A stretch of 12,027 nt of DNA from Thermoplasmatota archaeon (GTDB lineage: Archaea; Thermoplasmatota; Penumbrarchaeia; Penumbrarchaeales; Penumbrarchaeaceae): assembly GCA_030595585.1 (NCBI GenBank), contig JAUVCY010000023.1, positions 1 through 12,027 on the forward strand. Reading direction: 5' to 3'. Shown in pieces: positions 1-6,508 of this stretch. Each line of letters starts with the position of its first letter. Within the stretch, counting starts at the first letter, position 1. The notes below the pieces were generated by a model. The model did not search any database. It worked only from the letters and a program-made list of their open reading frames with translations, and was not told the DNA's origin. Both the position numbers and the translations under genes were made by a program.

Positions 1-181
1 CGCCTATTCGAATATCGGGGACCACCAGCTCAACGATATCAGATACGGGATTCTCATCCTCCGGGCCATCCCCACCATCACCCGTTCCCGGTGACGTTAT
101 ATTGCTGTTGTTCTGGTATAACCCGATCCCCACATTGGACATGAGTGCTAGGGCTATTACTATCATGGCAATACGTCTCAT
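1..181 (-). CDS. Exported protein, N-terminal fragment (truncated by window edge)
   Basis: An open frame of 60 codons runs from ATG at 181-179 leftward off the window with no stop. It begins MRRIAMIVIALALMSNVGIG: two arginines, then a hydrophobic stretch at about residues 4-21, which is a Sec signal peptide or signal anchor. A low-complexity Asn/Gly/Asp/Pro/Glu linker follows (about residues 23-45). The fragment ends with an IVELVVPDIRIG segment, which resembles the first strand of CARDB-type adhesion modules, although too little is present to assign a family. The start is supported by GAGGTAGATC just upstream (185-194) and a TATA element at 246-252. It is transcribed divergently from trxB. 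The function is unknown; a secreted or cell-surface protein is the safest statement. Confidence 0.7.
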   Translation of the reverse strand, partial: MRRIAMIVIALALMSNVGIGLYQNNSNITSPGTGDGGDGPEDENPVSDIVELVVPDIRIG

Positions 182-242
182 GGTGATCTACCTCGATATA
201 ACGACTCCAATATACATAGAACGCATCACTAGTTAGCATCCT

Positions 243-259
243 GGATTATATATTTTTTT
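243..259 (-). promoter_or_regulatory. TATA promoter of the left-edge exported gene
   Basis: Read on the minus strand this is AAAAAAATATATAATCC, with the TATATAA core at 252-246. It is the strongest TATA-like element in this intergenic region. A start about 26 bases downstream would be near 224, giving a leader of roughly 43 bases that contains the GAGGTAGATC ribosome site before the ATG at 181. A closer TATGTATA at 218-211 would start transcription downstream of the ribosome site, so it is less likely. Confidence 0.5.
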
Positions 260-321
260 GCCCAATTTATGTGGAATTGTTTTCATACCCTTAAGGATGG
301 GGAAATTGAGTGCCTCTACCC

Positions 322-350
322 TGATATATCAATCGCAAAAGATATTATAG
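322..350 (+). promoter_or_regulatory. Candidate trxB promoter, including palindrome TGATATATCA
   Basis: Two AT-rich elements lie at suitable distances. ATATAT at 324-329 sits inside the perfect 10-base palindrome TGATATATCA (322-331) and would place the start near 353. GATATTATA at 341-349, preceded by the A-rich CAAAA, would place it near 372, immediately at the ribosome site. The first leaves a normal 35-base leader, so I prefer it. The palindrome could be only a symmetrical TATA box, or a regulator site that overlaps it. Confidence 0.4.
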
Positions 351-372
351 GGTGCTTTTCTCCCTGTCCACA

Positions 373-381
373 GGAAAGGTG
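373..381 (+). promoter_or_regulatory. Ribosome-binding site fixing the trxB start
   Basis: GGAAAGGTG matches the archaeal anti-Shine-Dalgarno target (GGAGGTGATC) and ends six bases before ATG 388. This favours ATG 388 over the in-frame GTG at 352, which would add 12 residues not seen at the N-terminus of this family. Confidence 0.7.
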
Positions 382-387
382 TTTGAG

Positions 388-1317
388 ATGGCTTACAGGG
401 AATTTGAACTTGCGATAGTTGGAGGAGGCCCTGCTGCGTTCGCGGCGGGCATATATGCGGGCAGGTCCGGCGTGAAGGCGGCCATCCTCGAGAAGATGAT
501 GCCGGGGGGACAGATGGCGCTTTCATATCTCATCGAGAACTGGCCGGGGGAGAAGGAGATCTCAGGACAGGACCTGACGATGAAGATGAGGGAGCACGCG
601 GAGCAGTACTCCCAGATCGTCGAGTTCACGGAGATCACCTCCATAAAGAAGGATGGGGACCTGTTCGTTCTGGGATCCGTTGAAGGGGATATCAGGACCA
701 AGGCGGTCATACTGGCGACCGGCGCAGAGCACAGGAAACTGGGCGCCCCGGGAGAGGAGGAGTTCATCGGGAAAGGTATCAGCTACTGTGCCACTTGCGA
801 CGGCTTCTTCTTCAAGGGGAAGAAGGTCCTCGTGGTTGGCGGCGGGAACACGGCCCTGGAATACACGGTTTACCTCAACAACATAGAATGTGATGTAACG
901 CTGGTCCATAGAAGAGACTCGTTCCGCGCCGAGAAGAGGCTCCAGGATCAGGTGAAGGAGGCGGGGATCGATACCATCATGGGATCTGTAGTTGAGGAGT
1001 TCATCGGAGAGGAGACCCTGAAGGCTGCCAGGCTGCGAAACGTCAAGACCGGAGAGATCACGGATTTCGAGACAGGCGGATCGTTCATCGCGGTGGGTGA
1101 GATCCCGAACAACGAGCTTGCAAAGGCACTTGGCCTGAACCTGGACGAGGACGGCTACGTCAAGATAGACAGGGAGGGAAGGACCTCCATGCCTCGAATA
1201 TACGCAGCAGGGGACGTGACGGGGGGCCTCAAGCAGGTTGTCGTCGCGGCGGCCGAGGGAGCGGTGGCGGCGACCACGGCCTTCGAGGATCTCAGAGATC
1301 CATACTGGACCAAATAA
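388..1317 (+). CDS. trxB: Thioredoxin reductase (NADPH, FAD, low-Mr type)
   Basis: This 309-residue cytoplasmic flavoenzyme would pass electrons from NADPH through FAD and a redox-active disulfide to thioredoxin (EC 1.8.1.9). In order: a dinucleotide fold at the N-terminus with VGGGPAAFAAGIYAGRSG (about 11-28); the redox motif CATC with Cys134 and Cys137 followed by DG; a second nucleotide fold with GGGNTALE (151-158); HRR at 174-176 followed by FRAEK, the pattern that binds the NADPH 2'-phosphate; and the FAD-contacting AAGDVTGG (273-280). Length and domain order match the standard bacterial/archaeal family. Because the NADPH motifs are intact, it need not share the NADPH-independence known for Thermoplasma acidophilum TrxR. 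One oddity is that the third glycine of the FAD GxGxxG motif is Ala17. No thioredoxin gene is nearby. The start at ATG 388 is chosen for its ribosome site and family alignment. A related ferredoxin- or glutaredoxin-like-dependent reductase remains possible. Confidence 0.93.
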   Translation: MAYREFELAIVGGGPAAFAAGIYAGRSGVKAAILEKMMPGGQMALSYLIENWPGEKEISGQDLTMKMREHAEQYSQIVEFTEITSIKKDGDLFVLGSVEGDIRTKAVILATGAEHRKLGAPGEEEFIGKGISYCATCDGFFFKGKKVLVVGGGNTALEYTVYLNNIECDVTLVHRRDSFRAEKRLQDQVKEAGIDTIMGSVVEEFIGEETLKAARLRNVKTGEITDFETGGSFIAVGEIPNNELAKALGLNLDEDGYVKIDREGRTSMPRIYAAGDVTGGLKQVVVAAAEGAVAATTAFEDLRDPYWTK

Positions 1318-1324
1318 GACAACA

Positions 1325-2542
1325 TCAGATGTGTACGGGTGCGGTCCTGTACACCATCGCCTTGACCAGGACCACCACGGCGTGTTGAACGTAGTCGATC
1401 CTTATGTTCAGGTCATCGTATGAGGCAGGAAACCCTCCGACGGACATGGCGGGGTCCTCAAATCCGTAAACGTCCGTTTCGTTCAGCTGAAGGTACATCA
1501 GGAAACCGGAAGATGAGTCCGCGCTTTTTCCATAGCGCTCCATGCTCAAGTTATCCCCCATTATCGAGGCAAGCAGGTAGGAATCCACGACCCCCTCCGC
1601 CCTGCTGGCAGTATTCGCCCTGGGGTCGTAGGAGAATGCCCCGACCACCGAAGGGTCCACACCCTCCCAGGGCCCTATCTGACCTGCCATACATCTGTTG
1701 GCCATCCTGAAACAGAGGTCCACATAGGAGGAGTTCTCCAGGTGTTCGTAGGCGTATACCATCGCCTCCGTACCCCAGGGCGTGAATGCGGTATACCGCC
1801 CCCTGCTGTAGTATTCAACATAGAAATCCAATCCCCTTTCCAGTGAGGTCAGGTATCTCCCCTCCCCCGTTAGATCGTGAACCTTCGCCAGGGCCAGGAG
1901 GGCCTCCCCGGGATAGTAATCATTGTGTCGATCCTCCGCCCTGAAATAGCACCGGAAGGACCCGTTCTCGTACTGCATCTTTAAAATGAAGTCGGCAAGG
2001 CCCCTTATCTCATCTGCAAGGTCCAACGAGGGGCACACCTTCTGAGCCTCTACAAGCGCCAGAAGGGAAAGGGCTGCCCCTCCAAGCTTTTTACGGCCCT
2101 CCGATTCGATGTAGGCGAACCTCGACGGGCCCATTCCCTCGAAATGAAGATATTTGAAAGAGAGGTAGTTTATTGACAGCATGGTTCCATTGAAGAACCT
2201 CTCCTCCCCCGTGTATTTGAATACCAGGGCGAGGGAGTAGGACGTCCCCGCATGGCGGAGGACGTTGTATCCTCCGACGCTCTTTCCGCTGGAGGCATTG
2301 TAAAGATAATCGAACTTCCCCTGACCATCCAGATGGTTGAGCAGGTAATCCCCGGCGAGGGTCAGAGAATCCATGATCGACGAGTTGAGGCCCTCCAGCT
2401 CCGGAAGGTCGTACTCCCGGATGAACTCCATAGAGGGGGGTTCCTCCTCGTAGAGATCGATGACGATGGGCCCCATGGCCCCCAGTAACAGCAAGATCAG
2501 AAGGAATGTAGCGGCTGTTTTGTACCGGACCCCGTACCTCAT
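1325..2542 (-). CDS. Exported (alpha/alpha)6-toroid protein, six-hairpin glycosidase-like fold
   Basis: This 405-residue protein has an N-terminal hydrophobic segment (about 9-28) after MRYGVRYK, so it is secreted or signal-anchored. The rest shows repeated helical hairpins at about 92-127, 153-190, 208-243, 257-285, 312-350 and 381-398. Conserved-looking turns include YNVLRHAGTSYSLA, KLGGAALSLLAL, DYYPGEALLALAKVHDLTG, ASRAEGVVDSYLLA and RIDYVQHAVVVLVKA. Six such hairpins are what an (alpha/alpha)6 barrel needs. The fold is shared by many glycosidases, epimerases and lyases acting on polysaccharide, so action on a surface glycan is an inference. I cannot name the family or catalytic residues. 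Seven N-glycosylation sequons (Asn53, 82, 118, 193, 270, 331, 354) agree with an extracellular location. The gene has its own TATA element and no ribosome site, so it is probably leaderless. It lies downstream of the 1261-residue surface protein gene and converges on trxB. Confidence 0.75.
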   Translation of the reverse strand: MRYGVRYKTAATFLLILLLLGAMGPIVIDLYEEEPPSMEFIREYDLPELEGLNSSIMDSLTLAGDYLLNHLDGQGKFDYLYNASSGKSVGGYNVLRHAGTSYSLALVFKYTGEERFFNGTMLSINYLSFKYLHFEGMGPSRFAYIESEGRKKLGGAALSLLALVEAQKVCPSLDLADEIRGLADFILKMQYENGSFRCYFRAEDRHNDYYPGEALLALAKVHDLTGEGRYLTSLERGLDFYVEYYSRGRYTAFTPWGTEAMVYAYEHLENSSYVDLCFRMANRCMAGQIGPWEGVDPSVVGAFSYDPRANTASRAEGVVDSYLLASIMGDNLSMERYGKSADSSSGFLMYLQLNETDVYGFEDPAMSVGGFPASYDDLNIRIDYVQHAVVVLVKAMVYRTAPVHI

Positions 2543-2564
2543 CCGGAATGGATGAAGGTTTCAC

Positions 2565-2573
2565 ATATTTAAC
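2565..2573 (-). promoter_or_regulatory. TATA box for a leaderless transcript of the toroid gene
   Basis: The minus strand reads GTTAAATAT, with the TTAAATAT core at 2572-2565 centred about 26 bases before ATG 2542. No Shine-Dalgarno motif lies between them. That spacing puts the transcription start at or next to the A of the ATG, which is the signature of an archaeal leaderless mRNA. Confidence 0.55.
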
Positions 2574-2594
2574 TTCCCTGCCCCCCCGGCGTAA

Positions 2595-5500
2595 TTATTC
2601 CGTCTCCCTTCTCCTGATGAGAAGAATAATGACCATTCCAAGGATCAGGGTGACAGCGGATATGAAAATAACCATCAGCGGGCCGATCTCACCCAGACCT
2701 TCCTGACCCTTTGGTGATTCGTCGTAATCTTCTAAAAGATCATATCCGGACCCATGCAGGTTCGGGGTGATCGACCACATCAGGTCAATGGTGAGGTTGG
2801 CGGACCTGTCCAAACCATCTGCAAGTTGGATCTCGATCTGGCCTCCCGACGTACCATCGGAGACCATAACCAGGACCAGGTGGTCCTCCTCCAGCTGGAT
2901 CGAGACGAGGGAAGTTCCATCTGGTATGCTCAGCAGATCGAAGGTTGTGATCGGCACCTCCCCCATCTCGTCGTTCAGGGATATCTTGATTGTGCTTTCA
3001 TCCCCCTCCGAGGTATACCGCCGGGACATCGAGAATGAGGGCTCCACGGTGGAGGGGACTTCTACTGTCGGCCTCGATATCACCTGAAATGTATCCTCCA
3101 TCAACCATGCAGGTCCGTTACTGTCCATGATACGTATCGTTAAAAGGAGAGACCCCTCGATCTCGGGAACCAGATAGTGGCAGGACCATATCCCCTCCAC
3201 AACCTGTTCCACGGGAGTGAAGAAACCTCCCACATCGTGGTCCGTTGCCTCGAAATAATACAATGTCAGGTCCTCGTCGGAGAGGACAAGAAGTGAGAGC
3301 ATCGATCCGGGATAGGCCGTTCTGCTGAGAAGCTTCAATTTCGGAGGAACCTCCCGGAGTGGTTCCTCAATGGGAGGATCGAGTATCGGCTCCTCCGCCT
3401 CCGGAACGATCAGCTCAACGGTTAATACATCCACAAACAGCAGGTCATCTCCGTGAGATACCTTGACCAGAAGGCTCCTTGTTCCAGCCTCACCACAGGG
3501 CCAGTATCTGTATGCCCATACGTTATTGGAGACCAGCATCCCCCCTGCGATGGTCCCATCTCCCCGAACCTCCTCAACGGAGATGTTGTACACCTCCCCC
3601 TCGACCCCCTGGACCGAGACGAAGGCATATGTGCTGTTACCGGGTGTTAACCTGTCATCAGGGGACAGCCAGGTGTTGAACTCCAGCCATTCCGGCAGGA
3701 CCCTCTCCACGTCACCGTTCACCGTGATGGTCGTGTTCGTCTCCCAGTGGATCAGCATATCCCCGGAACGGATCATTGCGGTGATCTCCACCTCTCCGAC
3801 AAGATCGGACGATGGGGTCCAATGGGCGATATACAACCCCGGCATCCACTCCTGCGTGGTGGAGAAGAGGTCCCCTTCACTGGTGGAGGACCATGTTACC
3901 TGGTAACCCTCCATGGGGTCGCTACCATCTCTTGCCGACAGGATCAATGTCGTACCCTCCCCCCTGTCAACTATATTTGAGCCGGCATGGAGGTCCAGAT
4001 CCATGAAAAATAGGAATTGAAGAACCTGATCTCCCATCTGGAGCAGCAAGCTGTTTCCCCCATCTACAGGGTCAATGACATCGATATCTCGTATTGAACC
4101 CGTGACCTCTATCTCACCGGATTGCTCACACAACTGCCCATCTATTACCACCAGCTCGTCGGCAGCCAATCCATAATGGTAGCCATACCAGCTTTTACCG
4201 AACATGGCCAGAACGAGATCCTCAACCCCGTCATCGTTCAGATCCTCAACGATAGGGCATCTGACAAGGGCATCAACGTGTTCCTTTACGAACGACTTCT
4301 CAACCAGGCCGGTTTCGGGATCCACTATCTGGACCTCATCAGGTGAATCCATCAACACCTCCATCTCCCCGTCCCCGTCGAGATCGAGCCCCGGGTGCAA
4401 TACCCTTCTATGTTCTGTAAGGATCGGCGAACCATCGGCTCCATCCAGAACAACCATGTACACGGAATTCTCATCAGCATTGGAATAATAACTGGACCAA
4501 CCAAGATGCGGGTGATCGTAATAAAGCATAATATCGAGTCGATCATCACCAATGATATCGTCTGTGTGGAGCCTAAGATAACCGTAGTCCCCCTCCATCT
4601 TCATGAAGGTCGTCCTCCATGCAATGTTGTTATGTGTAAGGTCGAACTTCACGGCGGTCCTGCGGTCCTTGAGGAAGATCAGAAAATGATCGCCATCCTC
4701 ATAATAATGGTCGACATATCTCCCCTCGATCGCGTTGAGCTCCTCTACGAGGAATCCGTTCTGGGGGTCCAATAATAAGAGGGACTCCCCCTTTTGACAC
4801 AGGATCAGCTCCCTGTTATCCTTCTTGTAGAAGAAATGGTCCAGATATCCATATCCATACTCGCAGAGGATCAACTCAAGGGTTTTTGGATCCATCAAGG
4901 CGAGATGATCGTTCCAGGTGTCAGGAAGGATCAGGATATCCCCAGACGGCGATGAGATCAAACCCGCTCGATCTAGGTCGATGGAGTGGATGTACACATC
5001 AGATAAAGAATCGATATAGGTCAAGGACCCATCCTCCAGACGTATGGAAGCAACACCATAATAAGAGGGGATGACAAGAAGGACCTCTCCATCCTCATCC
5101 TCTGTTGTCATGTGACAGGTTGTTAGCATCATCGGCAGGGAGGTTCTCCAGATCAGGCTTCCGTCCCTTCCGTCGAAACGGGATACGGACTGATTTCCTG
5201 AGATCAACTCCAGCACTATCAGATCCGGAACGTTATCATCGTCCAGATCCTCCAGAATGATCCCATTGCAATAACCTCCCTCTTCATCGGTCCTGAACAA
5301 ATCCTGCTCTTCCCATAATATTTCACCGGTCTCTGCAGATGCCATCCTGCCCGACGTATCATCATTGATATGGGACCACAGGAACATTGCCGAACGATCG
5401 ATCCCGTTTTCATCGGTATAGAAGGACACCTCCATGCGATCACTTAGAAGCATCCATGATGCATTCTGGAAAGGTTCTAGCACAAGGTCTCCCCTGAGCT

Positions 5501-6380
5501 TGCTCAGGTCCACCTTCCCCTCCAGAAAGATGGCAAAACAGCAGGAATCGAACATATCGGCCAGGGTGGGATCGATCCGCAATACCTGATCCAATAACAG
5601 CCGCCCCTCCATCAGAATCCCGAAATACCTGTCCGCTCCCGAGAGATCGAGGGGAATGCTCTCAGGTGTAATTATGCTCAGTTTTATTGTGGAAAAACCA
5701 GAAAGCGGGGACGATATCTCGAGCGGGAAGACCACCCTATCCGTTTCAAACTGGTAGACGATCGGATCAATTGACAGCTCCTCGGGTTCCACGGAAAAAC
5801 GGTCGATCGCAAAGTATGGAAAACCACGGCTCGTGTAATTACAGATGACCTGATCCAATCCATCAGGCCAGCTTTCCATGGATATGTTCAATGAGAGGAG
5901 GATGGAATCTATCTCCTTCCTGAATCCGTCGACGTCCTTTACCTTGATAACCGTCAGGTCATGAACGCCCAGGATGTCGTGGAACTCTATATCGATAGGG
6001 TTGTCCGAGTTACCTCCTCCCGCGGAGCCATCATAATCCCATCCGTATTTCCTTACTATATGGACCGTATCTGTGAACTCCTCCGTCGCATTCTCAAATA
6101 CGGAGACATTGCCCAGGGCAACTGTAGGCCTTGTTGGAAATGGCACAACATGAAGGCCCTCAGTGGGCTCCTCGGCCCAGATATCCACGGAGAGGTACAT
6201 CCTCTCATGTGTGCCGTTCCAGGCGATCACCGCCTTCTGTCCCGGTTCCGAGACGGCGATATCCGGCCTGGCCGGGATATAGCACCCGTCTCCATCAACG
6301 GGAATAGCCGGGAAAATGAACGACGAAATTACGATGATGGAGACCAACGTGAGTAACTTTTTTCCAGACCTGCGAAACAA
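2595..6380 (-). CDS. Large membrane-anchored surface protein: DUF2330-like, beta-propeller, Ig-like modules, C-terminal TM
   Basis: The protein has 1261 residues. A signal peptide (about 1-28) follows the basic start FRRSGKK. Residues 32-300 begin GCYIPARPDI, then AVIAWNGTHERMYLSV and VVPFPTRPTVALG. That order resembles DUF2330-type exported domains, a tentative match. Residues 340-795 form a beta-propeller that mixes PQQ-like turns (TGEILW, DGRDGSLIW, DPETGLV) with calcium loops such as DLDDDNVPD (378-386), DLDGDGEME (666-674) and DLNDDGVED (713-721). Residues 800-1200 look like three or four Ig/cadherin-like beta modules. A Pro/Glu-rich linker falls at about 993-1013. The C-terminus has one membrane helix (about 1233-1255) followed by RRRETE, so the bulk is outside the cell. 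There are eleven N-glycosylation sequons. The start is TTG 6380: an in-frame TAG lies six codons upstream, GTGAT precedes it, and a later start would lose the signal peptide. The role is unknown; sensing, adhesion or partnership with the upstream ABC transporter are all possible. Confidence 0.85.
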   Translation of the reverse strand: MFRRSGKKLLTLVSIIVISSFIFPAIPVDGDGCYIPARPDIAVSEPGQKAVIAWNGTHERMYLSVDIWAEEPTEGLHVVPFPTRPTVALGNVSVFENATEEFTDTVHIVRKYGWDYDGSAGGGNSDNPIDIEFHDILGVHDLTVIKVKDVDGFRKEIDSILLSLNISMESWPDGLDQVICNYTSRGFPYFAIDRFSVEPEELSIDPIVYQFETDRVVFPLEISSPLSGFSTIKLSIITPESIPLDLSGADRYFGILMEGRLLLDQVLRIDPTLADMFDSCCFAIFLEGKVDLSKLRGDLVLEPFQNASWMLLSDRMEVSFYTDENGIDRSAMFLWSHINDDTSGRMASAETGEILWEEQDLFRTDEEGGYCNGIILEDLDDDNVPDLIVLELISGNQSVSRFDGRDGSLIWRTSLPMMLTTCHMTTEDEDGEVLLVIPSYYGVASIRLEDGSLTYIDSLSDVYIHSIDLDRAGLISSPSGDILILPDTWNDHLALMDPKTLELILCEYGYGYLDHFFYKKDNRELILCQKGESLLLLDPQNGFLVEELNAIEGRYVDHYYEDGDHFLIFLKDRRTAVKFDLTHNNIAWRTTFMKMEGDYGYLRLHTDDIIGDDRLDIMLYYDHPHLGWSSYYSNADENSVYMVVLDGADGSPILTEHRRVLHPGLDLDGDGEMEVLMDSPDEVQIVDPETGLVEKSFVKEHVDALVRCPIVEDLNDDGVEDLVLAMFGKSWYGYHYGLAADELVVIDGQLCEQSGEIEVTGSIRDIDVIDPVDGGNSLLLQMGDQVLQFLFFMDLDLHAGSNIVDRGEGTTLILSARDGSDPMEGYQVTWSSTSEGDLFSTTQEWMPGLYIAHWTPSSDLVGEVEITAMIRSGDMLIHWETNTTITVNGDVERVLPEWLEFNTWLSPDDRLTPGNSTYAFVSVQGVEGEVYNISVEEVRGDGTIAGGMLVSNNVWAYRYWPCGEAGTRSLLVKVSHGDDLLFVDVLTVELIVPEAEEPILDPPIEEPLREVPPKLKLLSRTAYPGSMLSLLVLSDEDLTLYYFEATDHDVGGFFTPVEQVVEGIWSCHYLVPEIEGSLLLTIRIMDSNGPAWLMEDTFQVISRPTVEVPSTVEPSFSMSRRYTSEGDESTIKISLNDEMGEVPITTFDLLSIPDGTSLVSIQLEEDHLVLVMVSDGTSGGQIEIQLADGLDRSANLTIDLMWSITPNLHGSGYDLLEDYDESPKGQEGLGEIGPLMVIFISAVTLILGMVIILLIRRRETE

Positions 6381-6384
6381 GGTA

Positions 6385-6492
6385 TCACTTTCCTTCTATA
6401 CGAAAAAAGGCAGTGAACCCCTTTAAAAGGCTTGTAGTACGAACGTTGAACATGCTACATGCTGAACAGATGGATGTTCGTCCGGTTCTCAT
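6385..6492 (-). CDS. Possible 35-residue small protein with a CxxC motif (doubtful)
   Basis: ATG at 6492 is directly preceded by GGAGG (6499-6495), though with only two bases between them, which is closer than usual. The frame reads 35 codons and ends at TGA (6387-6385), four bases before the TTG start of the next gene. The predicted peptide starts MRTGRTSICSACSMFNVR, is basic (nine Arg/Lys against one Glu) and carries Cys9-x-x-Cys12. It fills the otherwise empty gap between permease and surface protein, which would permit coupled translation. Against it: the frame is short, I recognise no homologue, the ribosome-site spacing is poor, and GTATAAAGG next to the ATG may instead be a promoter whose transcript starts inside the frame. 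Confidence 0.22.
   Translation of the reverse strand: MRTGRTSICSACSMFNVRTTSLLKGFTAFFRIEGK
6421..6428 (-). promoter_or_regulatory. Candidate promoter of the 1261-residue surface protein gene
   Basis: The minus strand reads CTTTTAAAG here, centred about 45 bases before the TTG start. Transcription would begin near 6399 and give a leader of about 19 bases containing the GTGAT ribosome site. A second element, GTATAAAGG (TATAAA at 6505-6500), sits just past the permease stop and would start near 6476. Either could let this gene be expressed apart from the transporter genes. Confidence 0.35.
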
Positions 6493-6508
6493 GGCCTCCT
6501 TTATACGA

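Noticed and set aside
352..387. In-frame GTG start that would lengthen TrxB by 12 residues
   Set aside because: The added peptide does not fit the family N-terminus, and GGAAAGGTG is correctly spaced for ATG 388.
393..767. 124-codon minus-strand open frame opposite trxB
   Set aside because: It is antisense to a clearly recognised enzyme, with no protein-like motif or ribosome site; it is a shadow of trxB codon bias.
2581..2587. Run of seven C (G on the coding strand) between the surface and toroid genes
   Set aside because: A homopolymer alone is weak evidence. It is not followed by a T tract, so I do not call a terminator, and it lies outside both frames.
4395..4775. 126-codon plus-strand frame inside the 1261-residue gene
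   Set aside because: It is antisense to a continuous long frame with recognisable propeller loops, and its own translation shows no domain logic.
3615..5350. PQQ-like propeller suggesting a quinoprotein dehydrogenase
   Set aside because: The turns match PQQ-like blades, but no dehydrogenase active-site or cofactor residues are visible, and the context is a surface protein with Ig-like modules.
6446..6470. Repeated AGCATGT / CATG motifs in the permease-surface protein gap
   Set aside because: The repeats are only seven bases long, form no stable hairpin and have no following T tract; probably chance.
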